25,187 nucleotides of DNA, taken from contig JADFOP010000034.1 in NCBI GenBank assembly GCA_022562795.1, positions 1 through 25,187 of the forward strand, given 5' to 3'. This document shows positions 6,403 through 14,406 of this stretch, in pieces. The notes under the pieces were generated by a model that made no database searches, was not told the origin of the DNA, and saw nothing but the letters and a program-made list of their open reading frames with translations. Each line of letters opens with the position of its first letter. The stretch's first letter is position 1. The position numbers and the translations under genes were made by a program. The stretch comes from Nitrospinota bacterium. Its GTDB lineage: Bacteria; JADFOP01.

Positions 6403-9267
6403 ATGGAAGCTCGCATCGAAAAGATCGTAGAGGACCTCAAAGCGGTCGTTAGGGGCGAGGTCTACGGGGATGACCTCCACCGGGTCATGTACGCAACGGG
6501 GGCGTGCATCTTTGAGCAAAAACCCCTCGTCGTTGTCGTCCCTAGAGACCGCGACGACGTTGTCGCCGCCGTTGGCTACGCCGCCGCCGAGGACATCCCC
6601 CTGACCGCGCGCGGGGCCGCCTCGGGTAGGTGCGGCCAGGCCCTCGGCCCAGGCCTCATCCTCGATTTCTCAAAGTTCTTCCGCACGATCGGCCCTCTGG
6701 ATGAAGAGACCGGCCGCGTGACCGTCCAGCCCGGCGTCGTGCTCTCAGCGCTGAACAAGGCCCTTGCCCCTAACGGCCGCTTCTTCCCACCTGACCCCTC
6801 CAGCGGGAGCTTCTGCACCCTGGGAGGCATGATCGGCACAAACGCCTCGGGGCCCCGCTCGGTGAAGTACGGTATGACCCGCGACTGGCTGGAGTCGGTC
6901 GAGGCGGTGCTTGCCGACGGGACGGTCGTTCGCACCCGTCCTTTGCGCGCAGACAGCCCCGCATACGACGACCTGGCCTCAAGCGGCTCGCCGGAGGGGC
7001 TACTATACTCCGGGGTGCGGAAGATTTGCGCCTCCTACGCCCAGGCCCTTGAGGCCCGCCGTCCCACGGTGAAGAAAGACTCAATGGGCTACAACCTCTG
7101 GCGCACCATGGAGGGAGACGTCGTCGACCTCGCTCAGCTCCTGTGCGGCAGCGAGGGCACGCTGGCCTGCATCACCGAGGCCACCTTAAAGACCGCTCCC
7201 ATGCCGGCGCACACGGCTACGGCTCTCCTCTTTTGCGACTCGCTGGAGAAGGTGGGCGACGCAGTCCTCGCGCTCCTGGAGCACGGCCCCAGCATGTTGG
7301 AGATTATGGAGAAAGTCCTTCTGGAGACGGCCCGCAAGGAGGATAGGGCTCTCGATAAGCTCCTTCCGCCGGATGCGGAGATTACCTTCCTGGTGGAGGT
7401 TGAGGGCGAGAGCGCAAAGGCATGCAGGGAGGCCCTTGCGGATATCGAGGAGCGGCTGGTAGGCCAAACGCGCCTCGCCACAGGAATGGTCGCCCCCGCC
7501 GAGGCCGCCGAGCAGAAAAAACTCATTCAGGTTAGGAAGGCGAGCGCCTCCATTCTGAACCGAATCCACGGCGGCCGCAGGCCGGCGGCCTTCATAGAGG
7601 ACGCCGCCGTCCATCCCCAACTCCTGGCCAAATTCCTCATGGGCCTTAGGGAGATTTTCAGCGAGCTGGGGGTCGTCGCCCACATGTTCGGCCATGCCGG
7701 GAGCGGCAACATCCACGTCAACCCCCTTCTCAACATGAAAGATGCCGGGGAGGTGGCCCTCATGGAGGAGCTGGCCAGCCGGGCCCACGAGCTCACCCTC
7801 GCCCTCGGCGGCACGTTGAGCGCCGAGCACGGTGACGGGCTCGCCAGGACGGCATACCTCAAGGAGGCCATGGGGGAGCTCTACCCGGCGTTAGTGGAGG
7901 TCAAGGACCTCTTCGACCCTCGGCGCATTATGAACCCGGGCAAGATTATCGCCGACGAGCCCGTGCCCTTCACGACGCAACTTCGCTACGGCCCGGAGTA
8001 CAAGTGGGTGGAGACGGTGAGCGCCTTCGACACAGAAAAGCTGAGGCTGGAGGTTGAAAAGTGCCACGGCTGCGGGGCCTGCCGGGACTACTGCCCCGTG
8101 GCGGTGGCCACGGGGGATGAGCGTGCCAACGCCCGTTCCAAGGCAAACCTCCTTCGGGGCGTTATCTCGGGTGAGCTGGATAGCGGCGTGCTGGTGAGCG
8201 ACGAGTTCAAGGCGGTTATGGACCTCTGCGTCAACTGCCAGCTCTGTCTCACCCGCTGCCCCAGCAAGATCGACATTCCTGGCCTCTGTGTCGAAGCCCG
8301 AAGCCACTACGTGGCCGAGCGGGGCCAGTCGCTGCAAAACACCCTCCTTGGGGCCGCGGGATTTACATCTTGGCTTGGGAGCCTCACCGCGCCGCTCTCC
8401 AACTGGGCTAACCGGCTCGCTCCCCTACGGGCCTGCATGGAGATGGTCTCCGGCATCCACCGCAGGCGCAACCTCCCCGTCTTTCACCGAAAGACCTTCA
8501 ACGACTGGTTCCGCCGCCATCGCTCGGTGGGCCAAAAGACTGTGGTCTACTTCCCCGGCTGCTTCGGCGTCTACAACGACCCTGAGGGCGAGGCCCGCGC
8601 GGCCGTGGAGGTCCTCGAGGCCAACGGCTTCCAGGTGCTCGTGCCAGAGGTCAAGTGCTGCGGCATCGGAAAGCTCACCGTAGGGAGCAAGAAGGCCCTC
8701 GTACCCGAGGCGGCCTACAACGTCCGCCTGCTCTACGACTACGTCCGTCGGGGCTCCCACGTCCTCTTCTCAGCGCCCTCGTGCTGCCTGGCGGTGAAGC
8801 GGGACTACCCGGAGCTGCTCGGCACGAGGGAGGCCGAAGAGGTCGCCGAGGCCTGCTCGGACATCATTGAATTCCTCTGGCGCCTTTACGAAGAGGGGAA
8901 CCTCAACACCGACTTCGCCCCCGTGCCCCTGGTTGTAACCTACCACAACCCTTGCCACTCCGAGGCCCTCGGGGTGGTCGACCAGCCCGTCTCGCTCATG
9001 CGACTCATCCCGGGCGTGGAGGTGCGCGACCTGGGCGAGGATACCTGCTGCGGGATTGCCGGGACCTTCGGCTTCAAGACCCAGCACTACGACCAGGCCA
9101 TGGCGATGGGCGAGCCCCTCTTCGAGCACCTTCAGGCCACCGAGGCGCCGGTGGCGCTGACCACCTGCGGCACCTGCAAGCTCCAGATGGAGCACGCCAC
9201 CGACATGGAGGTCCTCCACCCTCTCGGGCTCCTGGCGCGGGCCTACGCAGGAACCGAGGGCCGATAA
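6403..9267 (+). CDS. FAD-linked oxidase / Fe-S / CCG-domain fusion dehydrogenase (GlcD-GlcF or YdiJ type)
   Basis: A 954-residue fusion likely to oxidise a 2-hydroxy acid (D-lactate, glycolate or D-2-hydroxyglutarate) and pass electrons through Fe-S clusters toward the quinone pool. Residues 30-200 form a PCMH-type FAD domain (P-L-T-A-R-G-A-A-S-G at about 66-75, G-G-M-I-G-T-N-A-S-G later). Residues 250-540 are the FAD-oxidase C-terminal domain, with H-M-F-G-H-A-G-S-G-N-I-H-V-N and E-H-G-D-G. Two 4Fe-4S motifs follow, C-x2-C-x2-C-x3-C-P from Cys554 and again from Cys609. Two CCG-type motifs sit at about 752 (C-C-G-I-G-K) and 882 (C-C-G-I-A-G). In many bacteria GlcD and GlcF are separate; here they are fused as in YdiJ. 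ATG 6403 has GGAG 11 bases upstream; a TTG at 6364 is less likely. The substrate cannot be told from sequence. Confidence 0.88.
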   Translation: MEARIEKIVEDLKAVVRGEVYGDDLHRVMYATGACIFEQKPLVVVVPRDRDDVVAAVGYAAAEDIPLTARGAASGRCGQALGPGLILDFSKFFRTIGPLDEETGRVTVQPGVVLSALNKALAPNGRFFPPDPSSGSFCTLGGMIGTNASGPRSVKYGMTRDWLESVEAVLADGTVVRTRPLRADSPAYDDLASSGSPEGLLYSGVRKICASYAQALEARRPTVKKDSMGYNLWRTMEGDVVDLAQLLCGSEGTLACITEATLKTAPMPAHTATALLFCDSLEKVGDAVLALLEHGPSMLEIMEKVLLETARKEDRALDKLLPPDAEITFLVEVEGESAKACREALADIEERLVGQTRLATGMVAPAEAAEQKKLIQVRKASASILNRIHGGRRPAAFIEDAAVHPQLLAKFLMGLREIFSELGVVAHMFGHAGSGNIHVNPLLNMKDAGEVALMEELASRAHELTLALGGTLSAEHGDGLARTAYLKEAMGELYPALVEVKDLFDPRRIMNPGKIIADEPVPFTTQLRYGPEYKWVETVSAFDTEKLRLEVEKCHGCGACRDYCPVAVATGDERANARSKANLLRGVISGELDSGVLVSDEFKAVMDLCVNCQLCLTRCPSKIDIPGLCVEARSHYVAERGQSLQNTLLGAAGFTSWLGSLTAPLSNWANRLAPLRACMEMVSGIHRRRNLPVFHRKTFNDWFRRHRSVGQKTVVYFPGCFGVYNDPEGEARAAVEVLEANGFQVLVPEVKCCGIGKLTVGSKKALVPEAAYNVRLLYDYVRRGSHVLFSAPSCCLAVKRDYPELLGTREAEEVAEACSDIIEFLWRLYEEGNLNTDFAPVPLVVTYHNPCHSEALGVVDQPVSLMRLIPGVEVRDLGEDTCCGIAGTFGFKTQHYDQAMAMGEPLFEHLQATEAPVALTTCGTCKLQMEHATDMEVLHPLGLLARAYAGTEGR

Positions 9268-9326
9268 CACCTCAACTGGTTCCCTACGAAAAACAATCGC
9301 GATGTAAGGAAGGGACGGGAGCTCGT

Positions 9327-10280
9327 CTACTCAAGCTCCGCAAAGGGCTCCGGCAGGGGGTAGCGAGGCGGGGGGTTTTTTAGAAAGGCCTCCAGCTCCT
9401 CCAGGGTCGGGATGCCCGCCCGGCCTCCCAGCTCCCGGCACTTGAGGGCCGCCGCCGCGTTGGCGAAATCGAGTCTTCGGCCCATAGGCCATCCGTTTAA
9501 AAGACCGTAGAGGTAGCCGGCGTGGAAGACGTCCCCGCACCCGGTGGTGTCCACCACGGGAACCTGAAAGCCACCCTTGGCCACAATCCCGTTCTCGTCT
9601 AGCGCCACGCAGCCTTCCCGGCCCATCGTCACACCGGCCACGGAGGGCCCGGCGGCCCGGATGGCTTCGAGACCCTCCCTGAGGTCCTCTAGGCCCGAGT
9701 AGGCCCGAACGAAGCCAGCGGTCCCGATGCAATGGTCGGTGGAGGCAACGATCTCCTGGGTCAGCGGTGAGATCTCCTCGGCGTCAAGGAGGACGGTCCG
9801 GCCACTCTTGCGGGCGGCCCGGGCTGCGCTCAAAGCCGCGGCGGCCTCGTGACCATCAATGAGGAGGGCGCGCCCCGAGGCTACGAGCTCGGCGGGGACG
9901 TCGGCGGGCGTGAGCTTGGCCTCTTCGGGACGGTGCCAGACGATGGTCCGCTCGCCGCTCGTCTCGTCGATCAAGATGGCGGCGCACTGGCTGGCCGCCC
10001 CGGAGGCGACAGAGACTGAGCTGGTGTCCACGCCCTCCCGCTCTAACTCACGGATGGTGAATTTCCCAAGCTCATCCCCGCCCACTTTGCCGACGTATGC
10101 GCACTTAAGCTTCCAGCGGCTCAAAGCCACCAGGGCCGTGGCGACCTGACCGCCGCCTGAGAGCCGAAAGCGGCTCATCTTGAGCTTGGTATCGAAGGCA
10201 GGCAGGTGGGGCACTACACAGAGGAAGTCAACGGCGTTAAGCCCCACACCGACTACATCCCAGCTTGGCTTAATACCCAT
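9327..10280 (-). CDS. PfkB-family carbohydrate (ribokinase-like) kinase
   Basis: This is a ribokinase-fold kinase that would phosphorylate a sugar or nucleoside using ATP. The 317-residue product begins W-D-V-V-G-V-G-L-N-A-V-D-F, the normal PfkB N-terminal strand. PfkB signature 1 follows at about 42-72 (S-G-G-G-Q-V-A-T-A-L...A-Y-V-G-K-V-G-G-D-E-L-G). Signature 2 is D-T-T-G-C-G-D-V-F-H-A-G, with the catalytic base Asp near residue 250. I prefer ATG 10280 because the domain starts there and GGAAGAAG lies upstream; ATG 10355 would add 25 residues of no clear character. The gene is convergent with the FAD/Fe-S fusion gene and divergent from the alpha/beta hydrolase. The substrate is unknown; ribokinase, fructokinase or adenosine-kinase-like activity are all possible. 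Confidence 0.85.
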   Translation of the reverse strand: MGIKPSWDVVGVGLNAVDFLCVVPHLPAFDTKLKMSRFRLSGGGQVATALVALSRWKLKCAYVGKVGGDELGKFTIRELEREGVDTSSVSVASGAASQCAAILIDETSGERTIVWHRPEEAKLTPADVPAELVASGRALLIDGHEAAAALSAARAARKSGRTVLLDAEEISPLTQEIVASTDHCIGTAGFVRAYSGLEDLREGLEAIRAAGPSVAGVTMGREGCVALDENGIVAKGGFQVPVVDTTGCGDVFHAGYLYGLLNGWPMGRRLDFANAAAALKCRELGGRAGIPTLEELEAFLKNPPPRYPLPEPFAELE

Positions 10281-10420
10281 AGCGGACGCTTCTTCCGAGG
10301 GCTTGGACACTCGAAGTCTACCAGAGCTGAAACGGGCGAGCAACGCTCCGGGCATGGCCAATTATTTTCTTTACACGATTGCGGGAAGGAGATAAATTAA
10401 ATGTAAGAGCAACACCAAGA

Positions 10421-10440
10421 GTTCCTACTTAGTTAGGAAC
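10421..10440. repeat. Perfect inverted repeat in pfkB/hydrolase intergenic region
   Basis: GTTCCTA, a 6-base loop and TAGGAAC form a 7-bp hairpin. It is the first of three structured elements in this divergent intergenic stretch and could be part of a leader RNA or an operator. Confidence 0.4.
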
Positions 10441-10448
10441 AAAAGGTC

Positions 10449-10501
10449 CCTCCCCGCTGAAAGGTTGCCAAGGGTGACTGCCGAAAGGCTAGGCGGGGAG
10501 G
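10449..10501. other. Candidate structured RNA with a three-way junction
   Basis: The outer arms CCTCCCCGC (10449-10457) and GCGGGGAGG (10493-10501) pair perfectly over 9 bp. Between them, read on the plus strand, are a hairpin GUUGCC-AAG-GGUGAC (10464-10478, two G-U wobbles) and a GCC-GAAA-GGC tetraloop hairpin (10480-10489). Together they give a compact three-way junction. I compared it by memory with common riboswitch consensus sequences and found no match. As plus-strand RNA it precedes the hydrolase promoter; as minus-strand RNA it would sit in the leader of the PfkB kinase gene. The strand is undecided, and the G-U pairs fit the plus strand better. Confidence 0.4.
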
Positions 10502-10520
10502 TCGCTTCTAAAAACTTATT

Positions 10521-10562
10521 AGATGTTTTAACCCATAGCCGAAAACTATATTACTAACATCT
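10521..10562. repeat. Interrupted hairpin AGATGTT...AACATCT
   Basis: AGATGTT (10521-10527) and AACATCT (10556-10562) are perfect inverted arms. An inner ATAG/CTAT pair (10535-10538 and 10546-10549) gives a two-tier stem. The region is AT-rich compared with the flanking genes. Confidence 0.35.
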
Positions 10563-10598
10563 CCTCTCAATTTAAGTGCTACCCCGTTCGAGGTGCCG

Positions 10599-10628
10599 TT
10601 GACAGCCGAGCGCCGGCTCCGCTAAACT
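10599..10628 (+). promoter_or_regulatory. Sigma-70 promoter for the alpha/beta hydrolase gene
   Basis: A consensus TTGACA (10599-10604), an 18-base spacer, then TAAACT (10623-10628), a 4 of 6 match to the -10. GAAGGAG at 10641-10647 and ATG at 10656 follow, which would give a short leader. Confidence 0.55.
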
Positions 10629-10655
10629 GACGGCCGCACCGAAGGAGCCCTCTCC

Positions 10656-11408
10656 ATGAAGCATTCGCCGTCGCCTCTCCGATGGGGCCTCGCCACCCTT
10701 GTTGTCGTTATCGTTGCCGTTGCCGTAAGCCTCGCCACGGCCGGGCCTTCCTCCAAGGAAGTGGTCCTGCGAGCCGTCGACGGGGTGGGAATCGCAGCAA
10801 CCTACTATCCCCCTAAGAGCCCCGGCCAAAAGCCGTCGGTCATCCTCCTCCACATGTTGAACCGCACACGTAGCGACTGGGCCGACTTCGCCCTCGCCCT
10901 GGCCCAGACGGACTACGCCGTCTTGGCGATCGATCTCAGGGGGCACGGGGAAAGCACGCGCGAGGTAGGCTCCTGGCGGGAGTTTACTCCGGCCGACTTT
11001 CGCGCGATGGTCAGGGACGTGGAGGCCGCCCATGAGTACCTGCAAGATACCCCAGAGGCCGATAGCGAGCGGCTTGCCGTCATCGGGGCGAGCATCGGGG
11101 CAAATGTGGCGCTCCTCTACGGCAGTCGGGACCCTTCGGTCAAGACCCTCGTGCTGCTCTCTCCGGGCCTTGATTATCGCGGGGTGACCACCGCCGAGGC
11201 CATGAAGACTTATGGGGGCCGGCCCGTCCTCATCGCCGCCAGCCGTGAGGATGCCTACAGCGCCCAAAGCAGTTCCACCTTGGACTCTCTCGCCCGCGGC
11301 CGCCACCGTCTCATCCTCTACAACGGCGCCGGCCACGGCACCCGCATGTTCCGGAAAGTTCCTGAGCTGAAGACCACCCTCCTGGAGTGGCTTGGCTCGA
11401 CCCTTTAG
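10656..11408 (+). CDS. Exported alpha/beta hydrolase
   Basis: A 250-residue serine hydrolase, probably exported or membrane-tethered: residues 9-29 are a hydrophobic V-V-V-I-V-A-V-A-V segment after a short basic start. The fold shows V-I-L-L-H-M-L-N-R in the oxyanion region, D-L-R-G-H-G-E-S at about 93-100, the nucleophile elbow G-A-S-I-G with Ser146, an acid in A-S-R-E-D-A near Asp199, and the catalytic His in G-A-G-H-G near residue 227. The triad is therefore complete. It has its own promoter and a good GAAGGAG ribosome site 8 bases before ATG. The substrate is unknown; esterase or dienelactone-hydrolase-like activity is possible. It is convergent with fur, with an inverted repeat between the two. 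Confidence 0.85.
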   Translation: MKHSPSPLRWGLATLVVVIVAVAVSLATAGPSSKEVVLRAVDGVGIAATYYPPKSPGQKPSVILLHMLNRTRSDWADFALALAQTDYAVLAIDLRGHGESTREVGSWREFTPADFRAMVRDVEAAHEYLQDTPEADSERLAVIGASIGANVALLYGSRDPSVKTLVLLSPGLDYRGVTTAEAMKTYGGRPVLIAASREDAYSAQSSSTLDSLARGRHRLILYNGAGHGTRMFRKVPELKTTLLEWLGSTL

Positions 11409-11417
11409 GTGGAAAAC

Positions 11418-11506
11418 CCCGCCTATCTGTAATCAGCCGTATTAGCCCGAGAAAGCCCGCCGAGTAGCGACGGTAGCGATTGAGACGGACCCGTTCAATA
11501 GGCGGG
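11418..11506. terminator. Long-range inverted repeat between convergent hydrolase and fur genes
   Basis: CCCGCCTAT (11418-11426) and ATAGGCGGG (11498-11506) are perfect 9-bp inverted arms about 71 bases apart, directly following both stop codons. On the minus strand the distal arm is followed by GTTTTCC. A long-looped, possibly bidirectional terminator is the likely role, but the loop is unusually long. Confidence 0.35.
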
Positions 11507-11935
11507 CTAGCCCTGACAGGCGGTGCAGAGCCCGTAGAGTTCAAGCCGATGGCTGAAGACGCGGAACCTCCTCTCCCGGCATACATCATTCAGAACGCGC
11601 TCGACCTCCGGGCTGAAAAACTCTGCAATGGCCCCACACCGGGTACAGACGAGATGATCGTGGTGCTCGTGCTCCAGAACGTGCTCGTAGCGGTGCCTCA
11701 CCTCTCCGAACTGCCGCCGCTGGGCCAGGCCACATTCCACCAGGAGGTTTAGGGTCCGATAAACAGTTGCGAGTCCTATGGAGGGGTTCTCGGCGCTCAC
11801 CGTCTGGTAGAGCTCCTCGGCGCTCACATGGCCCTCCGCCTCCAGGAAAGACCGGAGGATGACCTCCCGCTGGCGGGTGAGTTTCAGCTTGTTGCGGGCG
11901 ATGTAGTTTCGAAAGGTGTCGAAGGCACTCTGCAC
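11507..11935 (-). CDS. fur: Ferric uptake regulator family repressor
   Basis: A cytoplasmic metal-dependent repressor of 142 residues. The N-terminal winged helix (1-85) contains L-K-L-T-R-Q-R-E-V-I-L and S-I-G-L-A-T-V-Y-R-T-L, the DNA-recognition helix signature. The dimerisation and metal domain has H-E-H-H-D-H-L-V-C-T-R-C-G, and the structural zinc pairs are Cys97/Cys100 and Cys137/Cys140. H-D-H-L followed by C-x2-C matches Fur best; PerR or Zur are less likely but possible. The start is GTG 11935, with AGGAG about 6 bases upstream. A 7-1-7 Fur box overlaps its own promoter, which points to iron-dependent autorepression. It lies downstream of lipA but has its own promoter. Confidence 0.92.
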   Translation of the reverse strand: MQSAFDTFRNYIARNKLKLTRQREVILRSFLEAEGHVSAEELYQTVSAENPSIGLATVYRTLNLLVECGLAQRRQFGEVRHRYEHVLEHEHHDHLVCTRCGAIAEFFSPEVERVLNDVCRERRFRVFSHRLELYGLCTACQG

Positions 11936-11950
11936 GGGAGGCTCCTATCT

Positions 11951-11965
11951 TGAGAATCATTATCA
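11951..11965 (-). promoter_or_regulatory. Fur box (7-1-7)
   Basis: On the minus strand the site reads TGATAATGATTCTCA. It matches the 7-1-7 Fur consensus TGATAATnATTATCA at all but one defined position. It sits at and just downstream of the fur -10 element, an ideal place for repression. Confidence 0.75.
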
Positions 11966-11992
11966 TATATCCAAAGGTACCGGTGCTGTCAA
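11962..11992 (-). promoter_or_regulatory. fur promoter
   Basis: The minus strand shows TTGACA (11992-11987, a perfect -35), then TATATG at 17-base spacing or TATGAT at 19-base spacing. The Fur box overlaps the -10 end, consistent with autoregulation. Confidence 0.6.
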
Positions 11993-12139
11993 GCTTACGA
12001 GGGGCACGTCAGCGGAGCGAAGCGCCGGATGGGCTCGGTTCTCTGGGCTGTGGCGGGAAGGCTGGATTACGGAGGTGACCCTCTGGGCCAGCGGGCTCTA
12101 CGTTCAGTCCTCGAGATAACCTTGGGGCTGTCGATGGGG

Positions 12140-13054
12140 TTATTTCCTACTGAGGAAGCGGGGGTCGATCTGCCGCTCGGCATGGTAGGAGGAGCGGACC
12201 AGCGGCCCGCTCTCGACGTGGAGGAAACCCGCGGCCCGAGCTCGCTCCCCGATGGCCTCAAATACCTTCGGCGGGTAGTACGTCACCACCGGGGCGTGGT
12301 CGGTCGATGGGGCCAGGTACTGCCCGACGGTGAGGAGGTCGCAGCCGGCAGCCACCAGATCATCAAGGGTCACGTAGACCTCTTCAAGCCGCTCACCGAG
12401 CCCGAGCATGATGCCGCTCTTGGTGAGAATCTCCCCGTTGGCCCACGCTTTGACTCTTTGGATCAGCTCGAGGGAGCGGCCGTACTTTGCCTGGGGCCTT
12501 ACGGCCCGCTGGAGGCGGGCCACCGTCTCCACGTTATGATTGATGACGTCGGGGGCCGCCTCGACGACAGTCTTCAGGGCCCGAGGGTCGCCCTTGAAGT
12601 CGGGGATGAGCACTTCGATGCCGCAGAGAGGGGCGGCCCGGCGGATCTCGCGAATCGTCTGGGCGAAAATACCCGCCCCCCCGTCGGCCAGCTCGTCCCT
12701 GGCCACCGCAGTCACCACGACGAACCTGAGGCCCATGGTCACCACGCTCTCGGCTACCCGCTTGGGCTCGACCGGATCGACCCCGTTGGGACGGCCCGTT
12801 GTGATGGCGCAGAAGCTGCACCGGCGCGTACAGGTGTTGCCCAGGATAAGGAATGTCGCGGTGCCCGCCTCCCAACACTCCCCCATGTTCGGGCACCGGG
12901 CCTCCTCGCAAACGGTGTGGAGGCGCTTTTCCCTCATGAGGGCTTTTAGGCGACGGTAGTTGGGCCCACCCGGCATCCGGACCTTCAGCCACGGGGGACG
13001 GCGTCTCGAAGAGCGCTTATCGAACGACGTAGAATGACGTTGCGGGGGGGGCAT
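12140..13054 (-). CDS. lipA: Lipoyl synthase
   Basis: LipA is a radical-SAM enzyme that inserts two sulfurs into octanoyl groups on lipoyl domains such as that of PDH E2. The 304-residue product has the auxiliary-cluster cysteines C-x4-C-x5-C (Cys49, Cys54, Cys60), the radical-SAM motif C-x3-C-x2-C (Cys75, Cys79, Cys82) and the C-terminal R-S-S-Y whose serine binds the auxiliary cluster. I chose ATG 13054, which follows GGAGGCAGGAG; a TTG at 13069 overlaps that ribosome site. It is the last gene of pdhA-pdhB-pdhC-lipA, which fits its need to lipoylate the E2 made just upstream. No lipB is present in the window. Confidence 0.95.
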   Translation of the reverse strand: MPPPQRHSTSFDKRSSRRRPPWLKVRMPGGPNYRRLKALMREKRLHTVCEEARCPNMGECWEAGTATFLILGNTCTRRCSFCAITTGRPNGVDPVEPKRVAESVVTMGLRFVVVTAVARDELADGGAGIFAQTIREIRRAAPLCGIEVLIPDFKGDPRALKTVVEAAPDVINHNVETVARLQRAVRPQAKYGRSLELIQRVKAWANGEILTKSGIMLGLGERLEEVYVTLDDLVAAGCDLLTVGQYLAPSTDHAPVVTYYPPKVFEAIGERARAAGFLHVESGPLVRSSYHAERQIDPRFLSRK

Positions 13055-13085
13055 CGCTCCTGCCTCCAAATATTCTCCGGGTCGG

Positions 13086-14381
13086 TCAAAGAAGTAAAGA
13101 GACGGGATGTTCTAGTAGCTCCTTGAGCTCGTCCATGAAGGCAGCGGCCGCAGTGCCGTCGATGATGCGGTGGTCGCAGGCGAGCGTGAGGCTCATCACC
13201 TGGCCGACGCCCACACGACCGTCGTGAACGACGGGCCGCTCCTTGATGGTCCCTACCGCGAGGATAGCCCCCTCGGGGGGCGCAATGACGGCGCTGAACT
13301 GGTCCACGCCATACATCCCAAGGTTGGAGATAGTGAAGGTGGCCCCACTGTACTCCTCTGGCCGGAGCTTACGCTGTCGGCCCCGCGCAGCAAGGTCGGC
13401 CGTCTCAACGGCTATTTGAGTGAGGGCCTTCTCATTCGTCTCCCTGACGACGGGGATCACGAGCCCCTCCTCGGTGGAGACGACAACCCCGATGTGGGCC
13501 GCTCGGTAGCGCCGGATTACGTCGCCCTGGTAGGAGCTGTTGACCTCAGGGTGCTTGACGAGGGCGAGCCCACAGGCCTTGACGAGGAGGTCGGTCACCG
13601 TCACCTTGACGCCCCGAAGCCGCGCCAGGGACGCCTTTGCGTCCAAGGCCTGGCCCATCTCGACTTCGGATGTGACGTAGAAGTGGGGCACCGGGGCTTT
13701 GCTCTCGACGAGTCGCTGGGCGATGGTCTTTCGCATGCCCGTCATGGGAACCTCATCAAAGGGCTCTGCGGGCCGGGCCTCCGCCGGAGGTGGCGATGGA
13801 GCCGCGACGGGTGGAGCCTCAGCTGCAGGCGCCAGATGGGCGGCGTCCACGTCGCGCTTTATTATGCGCCCTCCGGGGCCCGTGCCCTGCACGGTGGCGA
13901 GGTCAAGCCCCATCTCGGCGGCCAATCGGCGGGCTACCGGGGAGACCTTCAGGCGACCGTCGGTCGGCGCCACCTCTGCCATGGGAGCCACCACCTCCTC
14001 AGCCACCTTCGTCGGTTCCGCTTTTACCTCCTCTTCGGGCGCAACCTCAGGCGGTGGAGGCGCTGGAGGGGCTGGAGCCTCTACGGCCACGGCCACCTTG
14101 GGCGCCGCCGCCAACTCGGCCAGGAGCTCACTTATGTCCTCGCCTTGAATTCCGGCGATGGCGATGGCCACGCCAACTGGAGCAACCTCTCCCTCTGGCA
14201 CCAGTATCTTATGGAGCACCCCGGTGCGATAGACCTCAAATTCGATGTCGGCCTTGTCGCTTTCGATCTCGGCTATGATTTCGCCTGCCTCGACCTCATC
14301 GCCTTCCTCTTTGAACCACTTTAGAATCCGGCCCTCCTCCATAGTGTCGCTCAATTGGGGCATGGTTATGGCGTAGGCCAT
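13086..14381 (-). CDS. pdhC: Dihydrolipoamide acetyltransferase (PDH E2)
   Basis: E2 is the core of the 2-oxoacid dehydrogenase complex and transfers the acyl group from lipoate to CoA. The 431-residue product has one lipoyl domain (1-80, lipoylated Lys43 in E-S-D-K-A-D). A long Ala/Pro/Glu-rich linker follows, then a peripheral-subunit-binding domain (V-S-P-V-A-R-R-L-A-A-E-M-G, then G-T-G-P-G-G-R-I). The C-terminal catalytic domain ends with the D-H-R-I-I-D-G motif holding the active-site His and Asp. ATG 14381 has AAAGGAA upstream; the in-frame GTG at 14396 is less likely. A single lipoyl domain is usual for heterotetrameric-E1 systems. Acetoin or branched-chain dehydrogenase E2 is an alternative, but the context with lipA suggests pyruvate. 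Confidence 0.9.
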   Translation of the reverse strand: MAYAITMPQLSDTMEEGRILKWFKEEGDEVEAGEIIAEIESDKADIEFEVYRTGVLHKILVPEGEVAPVGVAIAIAGIQGEDISELLAELAAAPKVAVAVEAPAPPAPPPPEVAPEEEVKAEPTKVAEEVVAPMAEVAPTDGRLKVSPVARRLAAEMGLDLATVQGTGPGGRIIKRDVDAAHLAPAAEAPPVAAPSPPPAEARPAEPFDEVPMTGMRKTIAQRLVESKAPVPHFYVTSEVEMGQALDAKASLARLRGVKVTVTDLLVKACGLALVKHPEVNSSYQGDVIRRYRAAHIGVVVSTEEGLVIPVVRETNEKALTQIAVETADLAARGRQRKLRPEEYSGATFTISNLGMYGVDQFSAVIAPPEGAILAVGTIKERPVVHDGRVGVGQVMSLTLACDHRIIDGTAAAAFMDELKELLEHPVSLLL

Positions 14382-14406
14382 GGGCGTTCCTTTCACGTCG
14401 CTCCCC

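Noticed and set aside
12029-12949. Open frame of about 306 codons on the plus strand across lipA
   Set aside because: Antisense shadow of lipoyl synthase; no ribosome site and no family resemblance.
13170-14324. Open frame of about 384 codons on the plus strand across pdhC
   Set aside because: Antisense shadow of the E2 gene, rich in Arg/Gly/His/Leu without domain features.
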